DNA of 64,000 bases from Hormiphora californensis (taxonomy: Eukaryota; Ctenophora; Tentaculata; Cydippida; Pleurobrachiidae): NCBI GenBank assembly GCA_020137815.1, contig CM035354.1, positions 6,834,015 through 6,898,014 on the forward strand, given 5' to 3'. A program made the translations under genes and the position numbers. The notes beneath the pieces are model-generated. The model was not told the origin of the DNA. It saw only the letters and a program-made list of their open reading frames with translations, and did no database searches. Below are positions 1-12,939 of the stretch, piece after piece. Position 1 is the first letter of the stretch. The number at the start of each line of letters is the position of its first letter.

Positions 1-86
1 CACCCTTGGACAGTGGATTTGCCGAGGCGAGCGTTCAGCAATGACGCACTCCGACTGATGGTCTTTCGAAATTCAATACTGTAGAC

Positions 87-1100
87 TTAGGGACGAGGCC
101 GTTTAACATTTTTCCACATAGAGAGAAATCTTATATCGCTCTCGCGTCGCTGGAAGGGAGTAATCTTGAGAGCTTTTAAAGCGCTCAGTAGTGAGCCCGG
201 CCATTCTTCCATTTTTGCGGTGTATGATCTTTGACCGCTTCTAGTTTTTGTTATTCGCCCATCTGGTGTTGGCGACCAAACTGACAGCAGTGCCTCTAGA
301 TGAGATCTCACGTAGGTCTTATACAAAGTGAGCATGTGTTTGATGGATCTCTTGTCCTTAAAAAGCCTCAGGTCCAACTAGCCATGGGTGTTAGCTTTCT
401 GATTATTTGTGTTATGTGTGGTTGACTGGTGAGGTCAGGGTCACTTCACGCCGAGATCTCTCACTTCTGTCCCTTCCGCTGACAACGATGTTGGATGTTT
501 AGTTGGTATGGGCTGCTTCAGTTTCCAATTCTTTCCGTGTTGTAGTATTGGAACTTGGTGTCAGTTGAGTCCATACTGTTTTCGAGTGCCCAGCTGAAAA
601 CATTTTGTAATCATCCATCCAACAATTTTTCGATCATCCTCGCTCGACACTGACCTTATGAAGTTTTGTATCATCATCGAACATCTTCGATTTGCTGTGG
701 AAGCACATCCTGGTAGGTTATTAATGTATACACGAAAAGTGTGGTCCTAGGACCGTCCCCTGTGGGACTCCAGATCTGACGGGTCCCGGTTCGATGGTAC
801 GCCGTCAACAATGACTGACTGGGTCCTACCCATCAGAACTTCCTAATCCAGTCTAGGAGGTCTCCCCGGATGACCCTATCCTGATAGTTTCTCTAGAAGG
901 GGTGAGGTGGCTACTTTTCAAATGCTTTGCAATAATCCAAGATAGAGCCATCTGACATTCTTCCCATTCATCTAAATCATCGATTACTTCCCCAATGTTG
1001 CTGATCACATGTGATAGGCCACGATCTGTTACTCTAAAGCCCTGCTGGTCCGAAGCGAGAGGAGAGTTGTTCATCCTCCACAAAGTTAACATCTGCTTCC
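87..1100 (-). mobile_element. Decayed LINE reverse transcriptase fragment
   Basis: The minus strand carries broken pieces of a non-LTR retrotransposon reverse transcriptase in the expected order. Around 1000-1090 there is a QQGFR-type stretch (LINE enzymes usually read QHGFR). At about 741-780 the translation reads GVPQGTVLGP, the canonical RT motif. At about 661-690 it reads FDDDTKL, matching the catalytic FADDTK motif. At 87-377 comes the C-terminal region with LYKTYVRSHLE and a QRRES element, typical of the thumb and connection part of CR1/Jockey-like enzymes. The frame changes several times and there are stops, so this is a dead copy. No endonuclease domain or 3' end is visible, and the element may continue beyond the left edge of the window. 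The clade is not determined. Confidence 0.8.
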
Positions 1101-1529
1101 CGGATGACTCGCTCTATACCTTAACAAGTTGACTGTCCAAACTAACAGGTCTGTAGTGTCGCGGGAGAGCTCTTATTATCCTTCTTTAATTGGGACTATT
1201 GACTGTGTTTAAAAAATAGTACGCAATATCCCCAGTTTGTATGGCGCCTGCCACAGCTCCGCCATTACTGGCGCTAGGCTCTAGTGCACTTTTTCAGCAT
1301 TATTGCTGGGAACTTGTCTGGGGGCCCGGTGCGGTGTGGGGAACAGTTCTTTGTTGCTTCACGACTGTGTCAGTAGTGATAGTCACACCACTCATAACAT
1401 GTTATCCTGTAGTCCCTGCTCTTGAATGGTCCCTTCGATAGGTTCACTAGACCCTTTCTGGTATTGGTCCCTTGAGGAGGTGGCCATGATGCGGGGTCGG
1501 CATGTAGTTTCAACCATTTTGGTCTTTAA
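1101..1529. other. Non-coding stretch, nothing recognised
   Basis: Only short open frames without domain signal lie here. I see no repeat or RNA gene. It joins the LINE remnant to the GA tract. Confidence 0.5.
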
Positions 1530-2414
<885 letters not shown>

Positions 2415-3120
2415 ATAAATAAAAAGATAGTGCTTATTTTTGTTTTATGTGTGTTATAAACTGAATTAGAATTTATAAATATTTTTAAAATTGATCTTGG
2501 GCTTTAATTGCTAATGTATTAGTCATATTTGGCGGCGGGCGCTGACTTGATTTGAATACATCTCCGCGCGCGTAATATGAGTGACAGAGAGCCGCGCGGC
2601 CTATCGATCCTGACTCAGCTCAGTTTGAGTTTGACTTAAAGTTTCTAAAACTTTTTTTGCTTCCCCACTTGAAAAGCGCTGCCTTTGAAAAGCGCTGCTA
2701 TATCCCGCCGGGGCCAGCAAAGTTTGCCAACTTCCCCACCCTCGTCCATCTCCCGAAAGACGCTGCCTTATCCCGCGATCGGCGATAGGGTTTGTAACAC
2801 ATGCCAATCGCCTCCAGTCCTACGTTTGGTCGTTGAAAAGCAGTGCCCGTGTTATTCATTCTCTTCCGTGGTAAATTAAGGAACTGTCAGTTTCAAATTC
2901 TTTATCACATTTAAATCTTCCTTTATCCGCTAGAATAAGTCTATAAGTTATTTGAAATTCTTCTAAAGCGCTCCCGAGTAATTTCAAGCGTGCCCGAACT
3001 CGTGCGGACCTCGGACATGTCATTAAACAAAATCTAAATTGTGATGGAAGTAAGAAGTTGCAATAACTAATACCTGCTAGAACATAATCTATATGATCTA
3101 GGTCAATGAGGATCATTGGA

Positions 3121-3230
3121 AATATTCAGGTCTGCACTGTGTGATCTGTTTCGACCAATCTCCGCTCAGAACAGTTCTTGTTATGCACGAGTTTTTTAAA
3201 ACAGATACTGTGCTGCAGACCTGAATATTC
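3121..3230. repeat. Small inverted repeat, MITE-like
   Basis: The left arm beginning AATATTCAGGTCTGCA is matched in reverse complement by the right arm ending TGCAGACCTGAATATT. The arms are about 32 bp with a few mismatches and enclose about 45 bp. No clear target duplication is seen. Confidence 0.75.
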
Positions 3231-3311
3231 GTTAGGTTCCTCAAACGAAATTAAGCTTAATTTAAGACGATAATGGGGTGTGGGTCTTAATGTATCGGTT
3301 ACAGTCGGACT

Positions 3312-3376
3312 GTAGTGGAAGCTCTTACGGTTTTGAGCTGCTCGCGCGGCTCAAAACCATAAGAGCTTCCGCTACT
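3312..3376. repeat. Short hairpin with TAGTGGAAGCTC ends
   Basis: A near-perfect inverted repeat has about 26-bp arms (TAGTGGAAGCTCTTACGG and its complement, one mismatch) around a GC-rich loop. The same outer arm occurs at 5915-6102, so the two are probably members of one non-autonomous family. Confidence 0.75.
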
Positions 3377-3601
3377 GAGTTATCATTACCGACTCGGTAA
3401 TTACTTTTTCGGTAATAAATTTCGAAGTTCGAAAATGCTACACACAACCTGCGTGACACAGGTTTTGATAAATAATATTTCCATTTTACGCTAAAGGGTC
3501 GCGTATCGCGCATACAGGTTGCTAATTGTTATAGCGAACCGCGTTTTTACTCATTGCCAATATCTGATTCTAGTTTACCTGTGTAGGCGCTGCTCAATGT
3601 A

Positions 3602-5577
3602 ATGCCGATTGAAGATACACTTCTCGGTCTCCTCAAGGAGCTTACTGGGGCTCAGGAATCAATTGAAAAGGTCTCAGTTTGGGTTCAACAGTACCAAAAT
3701 GAGGCCCCCACCATTGCTCAAACTTGGAAAACCTACTATTCTGTTGGTAAGCCATCATTTTTTTCTTTTTCTGGTTTCACCAATGCACCTGCAAGTAAGT
3801 AAGAATTTCCTCCCTCATCAGTGTCTCAGGAAAAGAAGTTGACACTACTGTTCCTTGTCAATGACGTCCTTCAGCACACTCGAAAAAAGGGTACTCAGTT
3901 TGTGGACGCATTCGGTCACATTCTCCCTCGGTGTCTGGCCGATTGCCGGATGTCCGAGTCTAAATCTCAGGTGGAGAGGATGCTAGATATATGGGAATCG
4001 AGAGAGTTGTTTCACAGGAATATCATATCTGCTATGAAGTACAATCTTGGTAAGTTGTTTTTTATTCGTCCACGGAGTTGGAGATTATGACACAACCGTG
4101 CTCACTACATTATAACTCACAGAACGTGGGCTTGCCCCGAGTTCTGTAAATTATGATGAACGAACTTCTACTATAATTGCATTGTGTAACTAAGTAAATT
4201 GAGTACTAAATGTAACTAAGTAAAGAGAGTGTAACTAAATAAAGAAAGTACTGTAAGTAAGCACCAGAGTGCTGCAAGAAATCGAGAGTAATGTAAGTAT
4301 AAAAACACTACTTTTACATCACTTATAAGCGAGGGCTTGGCGAAACACAATACAGTGGGTTATGTGGGTTATTCCCTGGGTTGATATCTGAATAATGTCA
4401 AGGTCTCACTGTTCATTGTCCTTTCAGCATATTACACCGAGTCTATAAAACACTTCGCCCGACCAGCGACCTTGACATGAAGCATTTTAAATCAGACATC
4501 AATCCAAGGGATACGCCATTTAAATTTAGTGTTGGGCAAAAACGCCCTTCAAAAGGCGTATCAAATCGAACCGAAAAACTAGCTGGATCATACAAAATCT
4601 AATCACTACTTGTATTGTCTTGCCGTTTGCTATTTGTACTTAGTTTTTCCCTTTTTGATCAGATGAGGTAGGGATGGAGACAGGGACTATTAAGGTAAAA
4701 GATGTCGTCGAAGTTCTTGACGATATTCAGGGACAGGAAAAACAGGCTAACGACGTCCTAGCCAGGTTGAGCCACCGATTGGAAACAAGCGATATCGAGA
4801 ATGCCTTCAGTTCAACAAGTAAGGATTTTACATTTTTAGGTGATTTTTTGGGGGCTGGGTCCTTGGATACGCCTGTTGAATGACCAGACTACGTCAACAG
4901 GTAAGATGATAGTTTCGTAAGTGTAAGATTAATAATATTTTCTATTTTTTAGGCCGTAAGGAAGGAAACAAGTATGCTGCTGATATTGACGAAACAGCCC
5001 TGTTTTTGGATCAGTACTGTGATTCTCTTGCGAAACAACGCGACCGACAGACAGACTTGGTTAAGAAGATGAATAATATGCTGTTCAACCTGGAGAAAAT
5101 TGAAGAGTCTGTGAAATCGAGTGATAAGGTAATACGATACACACAGACGCACATACATTCGTAATTGCACCCACAACTACAAATACGTCTTTTGGCCCAT
5201 GAAATCCCTCAACTCATTGTTTATCCCAATTTCAGGAATTTAAAAACCAGCAGACCAACTTGGTACGAACACGTAAGGCTATAACTGCTCGAATGCTTCA
5301 AATGAATGAGGGGGTGGTGAGCTATGGAGATGACAGTCCTAACAGAGAGGAGATAGAAAACCTGACGAGCGAGGAGGAAGAGGTTGACATCGAGGGATTC
5401 GAAGGGACTGGAGGCAATGAAGTGTAAGTATTTGGGGGATAACGCTAACCACTCTTTCAGGTTCCTTATAACAGATATAACCCGAACATTGACCAATCAC
5501 CCTCCATACACAATACAGAATCAATTAACAAACCACCTTCGCCAGTAAAAACAATCCCCTGGCCTCGCCTAGGCTAA
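3602..5577 (+). CDS. RPRD1-like CTD-interacting (CID) protein
   Basis: Six exons in matching phase give a protein of 331 aa: 3602-3746, 3822-4049, 4663-4818, 4953-5128, 5236-5423, 5475-5577. This is close to the 312-326 aa of RPRD1A/B. Residues about 1-125 form a CID domain, including the helix LLFLVNDVLQHTRKKG and the ERMLDIWESRE stretch, both characteristic of RPRD proteins. A predicted coiled coil (KEGNKYAADIDE to TARMLQMNE) and an acidic, then proline-containing tail follow. RPRD1 proteins bind the phosphorylated RNA polymerase II C-terminal domain and help Ser5 dephosphorylation. The last exon uses the second of two close acceptors (AG at 5473-5474). The upstream AG near 5459 would shift the frame and give a different tail. 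RPRD2 is less likely because the protein is short. Confidence 0.88.
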
Positions 5578-5914
5578 GTTATTGGTAACTATACGATACA
5601 TTTGTGCTGTACTCGTTGATGAGGGAAACGCATCTTTTTGTCCCTAACTCATTACAAATTCTTAGTTTCTTCCATTCTAGAATCTCCAGTTTCTCTTTCT
5701 TTGTCTCCCTCTTTTTGTCTCTATATCCCTGGCCCTCTCCCTCTATATTATTTGGTCTCCCCTTTTTTCTTTTCTTACCGTATTCGTCTCCATCTCACTT
5801 GGCAACTCCAATATATTTTGATTTCTTCTAAGTAAGTATTCTATGTTAAAACGCTCTATAGTTTATTATTTTTGAAATATCAGTTATAAACTTTATGATC
5901 TCCTTATTTCGCTT

Positions 5915-6102
5915 TAGTGGAAGCTCGTACGGTTTTTCCCACGCTCTCTGCGCGCCGTAGGAAAAGTGAGATACATTGAAAGAGTAAGAGAGAAAAAAGC
6001 ACACAACCGATTGTGTGCTCTATTCTCTCATACTCTTTCTATATATCTCTCTTTTTCCACGGCGTGCGAAGTGCGTGGGAAAAACCACAAGAGCTTCCAC
6101 TA
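5915..6102. repeat. MITE-like inverted repeat, TAGTGGAAGCTC family
   Basis: The termini (TAGTGGAAGCTCGTACGG at the left, its near complement ending GAGCTTCCACTA at the right) match the shorter hairpin at 3312-3376. The arms continue through GTTTTTCCCACGC and an AGAGTAAGAGAG section. The centre is a perfect short stem, ACACAACCGATTGTGT. The whole unit can fold into one hairpin. Confidence 0.8.
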
Positions 6103-6530
6103 CTTATCTCGTGAGTAATGGCTTACCACTACAGCTTTTTATCTTGATGTGAATAGTAAAATCGTTGTAGATTTTAGACTGTAAACCGTAAACTAACACT
6201 CGGCTTTTAGGAAATTCTTAATTTAATGATTGATTGTGTTTCAAAGATGCAAAACCTTTGCATTTGACAAAAAAACTGATCCTATACGAGCTGATACCAC
6301 ATCATTTAATTAAATTTAAATATATGTGATAGGTACATCCAATATGTGTTGCTACGCTCGATATATGCATTTGGTGTTTATGAGGTCCCCCGGAAATGTC
6401 ATGTGCCAACCTCGTTATGTGTGTACTGTGTAATAATATCTCTGGTGAGATAAGTGAGACAGTTGAGTGTAACATATTATACAGTTTGTCACGTAGCACT
6501 TCCGGGGTCCTCATACATACCCCAAAATTA

Positions 6531-6673
6531 TAATTTCAATCACTCTGGTATTTTAACAATGTTTGTAGTGGTACTCACTCGAGGAATCCGAAGTTTCAGT
6601 CCTGAGCCATTCGGATTCCTCGAGTGAGTACCACTACAAACATTGTGTCAAATTATCAGAGTGATTGAAATTA
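6531..6673. repeat. Long perfect hairpin
   Basis: An inner stem of about 37 bp (from ACAATGTTTGTAGTGG to GGAATCCGAA) is perfectly mirrored around a loop of about 17 bp. An outer stem, TTTCAATCACTCTG with its complement, extends the fold to about 143 bp. The loop-to-stem ratio resembles small-RNA precursors as well as MITEs. Confidence 0.85.
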
Positions 6674-7051
6674 AATTCTAGAGAGATATGAAGGCCAACA
6701 TATACCCTTAGTTTTTTTGGCCACGCAGTAGTATGTTTATAGATGCTGTAGGAACAACGTTACACTTTCTGAGTACAATTGAGGAGGAGACTGCTGCAAG
6801 ATAGTCAGAGAAAAGGTGTGAGAGAAACATACCGAATATTTCAACAGAGTTCAGAAAATATGTTTACGTCTTACGAGTTGATCAATTTTTAAATGTTTTG
6901 TTAACTCTCATCGATTGCTTCAAACATAATGTTGGCTTATCCGTGATCATACTTAGAAACCTTTGGATTACCCCATTTTGTATTTATTATACTTACTTGT
7001 AGGACAGGGGCGATATCTTTTCTCTCTCTTTCTTCTCTCCCCACTCTCTCT

Positions 7052-7057
<6 letters not shown>

Positions 7058-7110
<53 letters not shown>
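7058..7110. repeat. (CT)n microsatellite
   Basis: About 26 CT units, directly followed by a T run. Confidence 0.95.
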
Positions 7111-7118
<8 letters not shown>

Positions 7119-7714
7119 GTTCATTTTTTAGCTGTTTGTAATTGTCGATTGTTGAGTAATAAAATAAGGGCTTAATTACCGTACCAGAGATCGAATTAGG
7201 GACCTTTAGGCCTCAGGACCCACAGCACATTTCGGAATTCGGAGCAAGGTATCCTGACTCTATGTTGATGCCCAAGTTCTTACAGGCTCGATTTTCCAGT
7301 TTCTTGTTTCCTCATTGAAATCTCTGATAAATTTATCATTTATGCATAAAATCCTCTCAGTTTGGGCACCATTTGTTCTTCGATTTTCTTGGAAAACAAA
7401 ACTGTACGAGAAGGTCGATTTTTGCCCTTCCAGAAAAAAACCTCCGAGTTTAGTAACTTGCGACGTGAGTGGAATCAGGAATATGCAGGCCGGTACTCTC
7501 CAGATAAGAAATTATTAACTCTGTAAAGAGGCCCGTTGAAGTGTTCCGACTTGCATTGGATTGTGACCACATTTAGGTAAATTTTTTAACGTTTTGGGCT
7601 GCATCTGCATCGCTCGCAAGCCAGGGGTCCGGGGGTCTTGAGATAGTAAAAATGGCTCTAAAAGTAAGGTCTCACTAAGGAGAGTATGTGTGAATAATTT
7701 TATGGCGCTATACT

Positions 7715-7845
7715 CCATTTTTTCAACTGTTCACCCCCTAAAGTCGTGCACGGAATTGTTTTGCGTGTTTATCACATGTTAACGTGTAGCGCGCGCCACA
7801 AAAATTGTAATTTTCAGTTTTTGGGTGAACAGTTGAAAAAAAGGA
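7715..7845. repeat. MITE-like element, TTCAACTGTTCACCC ends
   Basis: Terminal inverted repeats of about 20 bp (TTTTTTCAACTGTTCACCC and complement) flank about 90 bp that is not strongly paired. The architecture, a terminal repeat entering a run of C and a short core, is like that of the element at 9923-10164. Confidence 0.7.
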
Positions 7846-8586
7846 CTTTATTCCTAGTAGTTTTTTCAAATTTGGAGATTAACACATTTCCTCAAATAGT
7901 AGCCTTTTGGTGAATAACTTTACTTGGAACATTTTTACGAATCTCCAGTTCATTCAGCTCAAAAACGGCTTAGAGCTTGGCCTTGAAACTTGGCAGGCAC
8001 GATCCTGAGATAATAAACTGGGTTTTGATTGGGGACTCCGTCGAAAAAAAAGATTTCACATCGATGTGAAGCATCTCTATCTATCTACGGAGTGCCTGGG
8101 CTTGCCAACGGCAAGCCCACAGGGGACTATCGCAAAGCGATATCGCCGGCACTAGGAGAATAGCCCCCCTCCCCTTCCACCATCAGGAACTGCACAGGCA
8201 GGTTCTCATTATAGGTGTCGGGTTCGGGAGAGTAAACTCCTGCGATGTGAAGCATGTTAACTTTAATATCAGTTTTAGTCCTCTTAATTTGAATAGCATC
8301 ATCTAGAATTTTCTTTTCTATCTCTCCCCCAGCCCTGTACTGAGTTGTATATTTAAATGTAATTTACCCTTATAGTTTTGAATTGCCTAATAGATTTTGA
8401 TTCGTCGTTCATATTTCTGCTCGGTATTATCTGTTGTTGTTTAAAGAAAATTAATCGCTTATATCACAATTGAGATCTACGTAGACGACTTGTAGAATGT
8501 AGCTGTCATGCTATGTACCATTTCCGGAGCACTTTATATGATCGTGATTTTTTAAAACCAAAATTTTTCAATGAAAGATTTTGAGA

Positions 8587-8697
8587 AAGTTTTGTTTTCT
8601 CCTTCAGGCTGGACAAATGAGTAGACGTGGTTATTATTATTCTACAATAAAAACCACGTCTACTCATTTGTCCAGCCGGAAGGAGAAAACAAAACTT
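8587..8697. repeat. Near-perfect hairpin with 46-bp arms
   Basis: The left arm starts AAGTTTTGTTTTCTCC and includes GGACAAATGAGTAGACG. The right arm is its reverse complement with about one mismatch, separated by roughly 15 AT-rich bases. Confidence 0.88.
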
Positions 8698-9198
8698 CCT
8701 CACTGATATGCGGCTAATAAACAATCAACCGATCCTTATTCTCTGAAAGATTTTGATACATGTCTAAACATGCTAGTCGCTGGTTCAATTTTGTACAGCG
8801 GAGTCGTTAAAATTTTACATTGTTGAAAAAACGCAACCTGTTATATGCTCTTGTTCTAAAAAAGCGAAGATACAAAAAAAACACGACCATTATAAATATG
8901 AGGTTTTTCGAGTTTTCTTGAATAGTTCACTGCGACAGAAACTGCCGTAACTTCGTTTAAATCCTACTTTTTACTCTGCCAATATAAAGTACCCGATGTT
9001 TGTTCTCCTGTATGTTGTGTTGATCTTCGACGTTTGATGCAGTTCAAAAACAATTCGAATATCATCCGATTTAGGCTAAAGCCGAATTTTATAAATCTGT
9101 CCGCCCTTTTTTGTGCATAGTGTCGTAAATTTGCACGTTTCAGCTCACTCTTGGCGAAAAAACCGTATTATTTTCACAAGAAAGTATATACACGGTCG

Positions 9199-9364
9199 CT
9201 TGTAGTGGGAAAACGGTAATGGAAAACTGAGATACAGTGAGACGACGCACAACCGTGGCCAATCAGGGCGCTAGTACGTGCTGAACACATGCACTTTTTG
9301 CCGGGCGTTATGCAACGTGCGCGTCTCCTTACTGTATTTCTATTACGGTAATACGACTACAAGC
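9199..9364. repeat. Imperfect MITE-like inverted repeat
   Basis: The ends GCTTGTAGT and ACTACAAGC are complementary. The pairing continues imperfectly through ACGGTAAT, ACAGT and the GCGTC side of the centre. It is about 166 bp, with no convincing target duplication. Confidence 0.65.
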
Positions 9365-9922
9365 AGCATTGATACATTTAGGAATCCCTAAAAATTATGG
9401 TAGAAGAAGCTATGTAGTTTGGAAACGTAGAAATCAGAGTCAAGTTCCGACTCTCGTCCTTTTTTTCTAGGCTAGGATATTTCCAGCAGAATTAAATTGT
9501 TGGTTGTCACATTTCTCGAATTCATTAGTTTTTAACACTTTTTAACTTTAATAACTAAATCCTCCCTGTTCGACATGTATGACCTTATTTTAATAAGTTT
9601 TGCACTAAATGCTGGAGCTCAGGAACCAGTTACATATTTGGAAACTGGTATCAGGTTCCAGGCGGGAGTTTTCGACTGCACTGCTGACATTGGATCGTGC
9701 ACTACTTTCAATTGGTTTTAAAATCAGATGTAAATTTGCGTCAGGCATTCGCAGATGACGCACAGCATGGTTTATCGGGATTCTCTGATACCAGGTTCCC
9801 GTTTGTAACTGGAGCATCACTATGCATTTATCACTATTTTATAACACAGTTGCTTCCTGCCTCATTCCGTAATGCAACGCATATTATGCAAAATTAATAA
9901 TTATGTGCTGTGTGACTCATTA

Positions 9923-10164
9923 AGTCGGATTTTTTGAAGTTGTCACCCCCTTTTTCACGCACGGCGTCATATTTGCGTGTGACAGCTCTCACGTTACGGC
10001 ATAAAATCGCATATCACCGGAAAGAGCATATTTTGTGAGTCCGTAAAACTTTTGATCGACGAAATTGGTCAAGAAAAAAAAGCGTGAGAGCCAAAACAAG
10101 TTTCCGACACGCAATTAAAACATCGCACGCCACACAGGGGGTGACAACTTCAAAAAATCCGACT
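9923..10164. mobile_element. MITE with 28-bp TIRs and TTA duplication
   Basis: Perfect terminal inverted repeats start AGTCGGATTTTTTGAAG and run through TGTCACCCCC; the right end is the exact complement. The trinucleotide TTA flanks both ends (9920-9922 and 10165-10167). A 3-bp TTA duplication with long TIRs is the usual signature of PIF/Harbinger-type non-autonomous elements. The roughly 190-bp core has no coding capacity. Confidence 0.82.
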
Positions 10165-10306
10165 TTAGTAAGGTTAGAAAAGCAGTAGGAATAATGAATA
10201 GAACTAGCACTAATTGGAAACCCTTCCGAAATAATTAGTTAAGCGTTCACTTCAAATCGCATTTTGACTGAGGTGGGTAGAAAACTAAAGTTTTGTCTCG
10301 TTTGCA

Positions 10307-12939
10307 GGTGGAAGGATCCCGCCGACATTGTTACCCGGGTCCTGGTATACTGCCTGGGAATCCATGACTCCCCTCACTTCAAATCGCTACTCTCGGCCTG
10401 TGCTGCAGATAATGGCCATTGCACACTTACTCAGTGGTTGGTCCTTTATTACCTGTCAATCAGAGTCATCATGGCTGCAGCGTTGAGGTCAAGAAAAGTT
10501 GCAGAATTGTTTCCTCGCAAAGTCTTCCAAGCATCAAGTGACTCACAGCCGATCATAGTTATGACAGGTCTACACAATTATGGGCCTCCTCTTCCCGTCG
10601 AACAGGATCACTACGGCTACCAAATGCTTGAGCCCATTCCTATCCAGTCCTACGGTCCGGTTGTACCGGCCCCTGAACCCATGGCCGCCATCCCTCCCGT
10701 TCTCAGTAACCTAGTGAACCAGGCGAGCATAGCACCCGTAGTAGCAGCAGCTCCACCCGCTCAGTCGGGCCTCGCTTTCTCTTCTTTTCCGTCTCACATC
10801 CTTGAGGAACAAGGAGCCACTTCCATTGACAGGCTTCTCAGTATATTCAATACAGAAACAGATTTCTATCCTGGGGAGAAGAGCACGCTGCAGGAGTTGT
10901 TTGGTGGTCCTAGAAACGGTTGTGACACTGAAGACCCAAACGCTTCAGCAGTGCCACCTCCCACAACGGCAATGACACAGCCACCACCGCCTCCTACTAA
11001 CGACCCGGACGATATGGACACCTCTCCCGATGGTATCGAGTTAGATACAATCCTTCAGCCGATCGTGTCATCATGTATAAAAGACATCGAGTCGGTAGTG
11101 TTCGGTTCTGCACCGAACAAAACAGCCGAAACAGAAATCGATGGGAAGTCTTTGGATAAAGTTCCTACGAAAAAGGACCAGTTTGGAAGAGATGTTCCAG
11201 TTACTCATGACATAAAGAGAGATGAAAGGGATCGTGAGAGAGACCGTGATCGTAGACGTGATTATGACAGAAGACATGATTCAGGGAAAAGGCGAGAGTA
11301 TGACAGACGTCACGAACCAGATCGTGACCGTCGGCATGAACCAGATCGAGACCGTCGGCATGATTTCGATAGACGACACGAGTCAGATCGTCGTAGTAGA
11401 CGGCACGAAGCAGAAAGACGCCCTGAATCAGAAAAACGCCCTGAATCAGAAAGACGCCCTGAATCAGAAAGACGCTCTGAACCTGAAAGACGCCCTGAGG
11501 TTGAAAGACGCTCTGAATCAGAACGACGCACTGAATCAGAAAGACGCCCTGAACTAGAAAGACGCCCTGAACTTGAAAGACGTCCTGAATCAGAAAGACG
11601 TCCCGAACCTGAAAGACGACCTGAGCCTGAAAGGCACCCTGAACTTGAAAGACGCCCTGAACTTGATCGGCTTCCTGAGTCTCACAGGAGACAAGACGAA
11701 GAAAAAAGAAATGACAGACGTTTAGAATTAGGTCAAGACCGTCGATACGACCAAGAAAGGGGTTATGAACACGGTAGACGACCTGAGTTAGACAAGCCGT
11801 ATGAGCCCGGAAGAAGGCCGGAATTAGAGAACCTACCCGAGTTAGAAAAACGTCGTTCCGAAGGTTACAAGGCGGAAATCGACAGAGTAGTGTCAGGAAT
11901 TAGACCTGACAGCGATGCAAAAAGAAGACGTGACGAGAATCATATTGATAGAAGGTCGTTTGAAGAAAGCCGCCCACCTGTACAACCCAATGACCGACCA
12001 ACTCATGATGAACGTGGAAGAGATTGGGACCGTCGGCCGGACCAAGTTGACATCCATAATGCAGAACCCAGACCAGGACATGACGATCGTCGTCCGAGTG
12101 AAAGGGACTCAAGACGTCCAGAAAACGGAAGACTGCCAGATCGGGATAGCAGAAGCCACGATAAGCATCCTAACATCCGTGAAAGTAGTCGGAGAGACAG
12201 TCGAGATGAGAGGGACGATGGGCGAAGGCTGGATCGTCAAATCAGCGGTCATTCCGACCCTGCAAGAGGGTACAGAGATTCTGACCGTGACCGACGTGAA
12301 AATACCGGTAGAGAGAGGCATGAGGATGACAGGAGAAGAAGCGAGGATCGTCAACGAAACAGAAGTCGGACAGATGATGATAAACGTAGGGACCATGATC
12401 ACCGACGACCAGAAGATAACCCTCCCTATCCATTTATCCCTCCTCCTCCACCTTTTATGGGTGGGCCACCTCCACCGATGTTCATTCCACCACCCTTCGA
12501 TCCTCGTTTTCCTCCACCAAGTCCCGTTGATTCAAATGTTTCACCGTTTTTCAATGGCCCAAGGCCTCCAGTGTTCGATGGTCCACCAAGATTTGATGGT
12601 CCCCCACGATTCGATGGACCTCCTAGATTTGATGGTCCGCCAAGATTCGATGGACCTCCTAGATTTGATGGACCCCCAAGGTTCGACGGACCTCCTAGAT
12701 TCGACGGACCTCAAAGATTTGATGGACCTCCACGGTTTGACGGTCCTCCGAGGTTCGACGGACCACCTAGATTCGATGGACCTCCTAGATTCGATGGACC
12801 TCCTAGATTCGATGGACCTCCTAGATTTGATGGACCCCCAAGGTTCGATGGACCTCCTCGATTTGATAATCGATCCAGGTTCAACGGACCACCGCAATTC
12901 GGTAACTCTAATTTTCCTAATAATGACAGAAGAAGATGA
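10307..12939 (+). CDS. Large low-complexity exon, RE/RD-rich, FDGPP repeats
   Basis: I do not recognise this protein. One long frame is open from about 10264. An acceptor (TTTGCAG ending at 10306) suggests it begins as an internal exon, and the first ATG is at 10471. The order is: a possibly structured 60-70 residue start rich in Leu, Cys and Val; a Pro/Ala-rich part; a conserved-looking motif (SIDRLL through STLQELFGG, about 10816-10908); then about 350 residues of alternating Arg/Asp/Glu repeats; then Pro-rich blocks and about 15 tandem RFDGPP units, ending in RRR. Such composition is typical of nuclear RNA-processing or condensate proteins, but that is inference only. The same motif recurs in the next long exon, so the two may be one gene or a duplicated pair. 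Confidence 0.65.
11407..11680 (+). repeat. Tandem 18-bp coding repeat (ERRPES units)
   Basis: About 14 units of the six-residue pattern R-R-P-E-(S/L/P)-E lie in frame inside the large exon, with drift at the third and fifth positions. The drift shows it is old, not a recent slippage product. Confidence 0.85.
12572..12870 (+). repeat. Tandem 18-bp coding repeat (RFDGPP units)
   Basis: About 15 copies encode R-F-D-G-P-P, one with Q for the last P. Codons vary at synonymous positions (GAT/GAC, GGA/GGT/GGC), so the protein repeat appears to be maintained rather than being raw DNA slippage. Open frames on the other strand here are by-products. Confidence 0.9.

Larger units (their letters stand above)
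2412..3601. other. Intergenic region with two inverted repeats
   Basis: No coding exon is supported. The stretch holds a CpG-rich patch near 2530-2800 and the two hairpin elements listed separately, and ends at the start codon of the RPRD1-like gene. The CpG-rich patch could be promoter-associated, but I see no defined element. Confidence 0.4.
5578..10263. other. Intergenic region rich in MITE-like palindromes
   Basis: About 4.7 kb without a supportable exon. It contains six inverted-repeat elements and one CT microsatellite, listed separately. The remainder is AT-rich with only short frames. No tRNA or other RNA gene was recognised. Confidence 0.6.
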
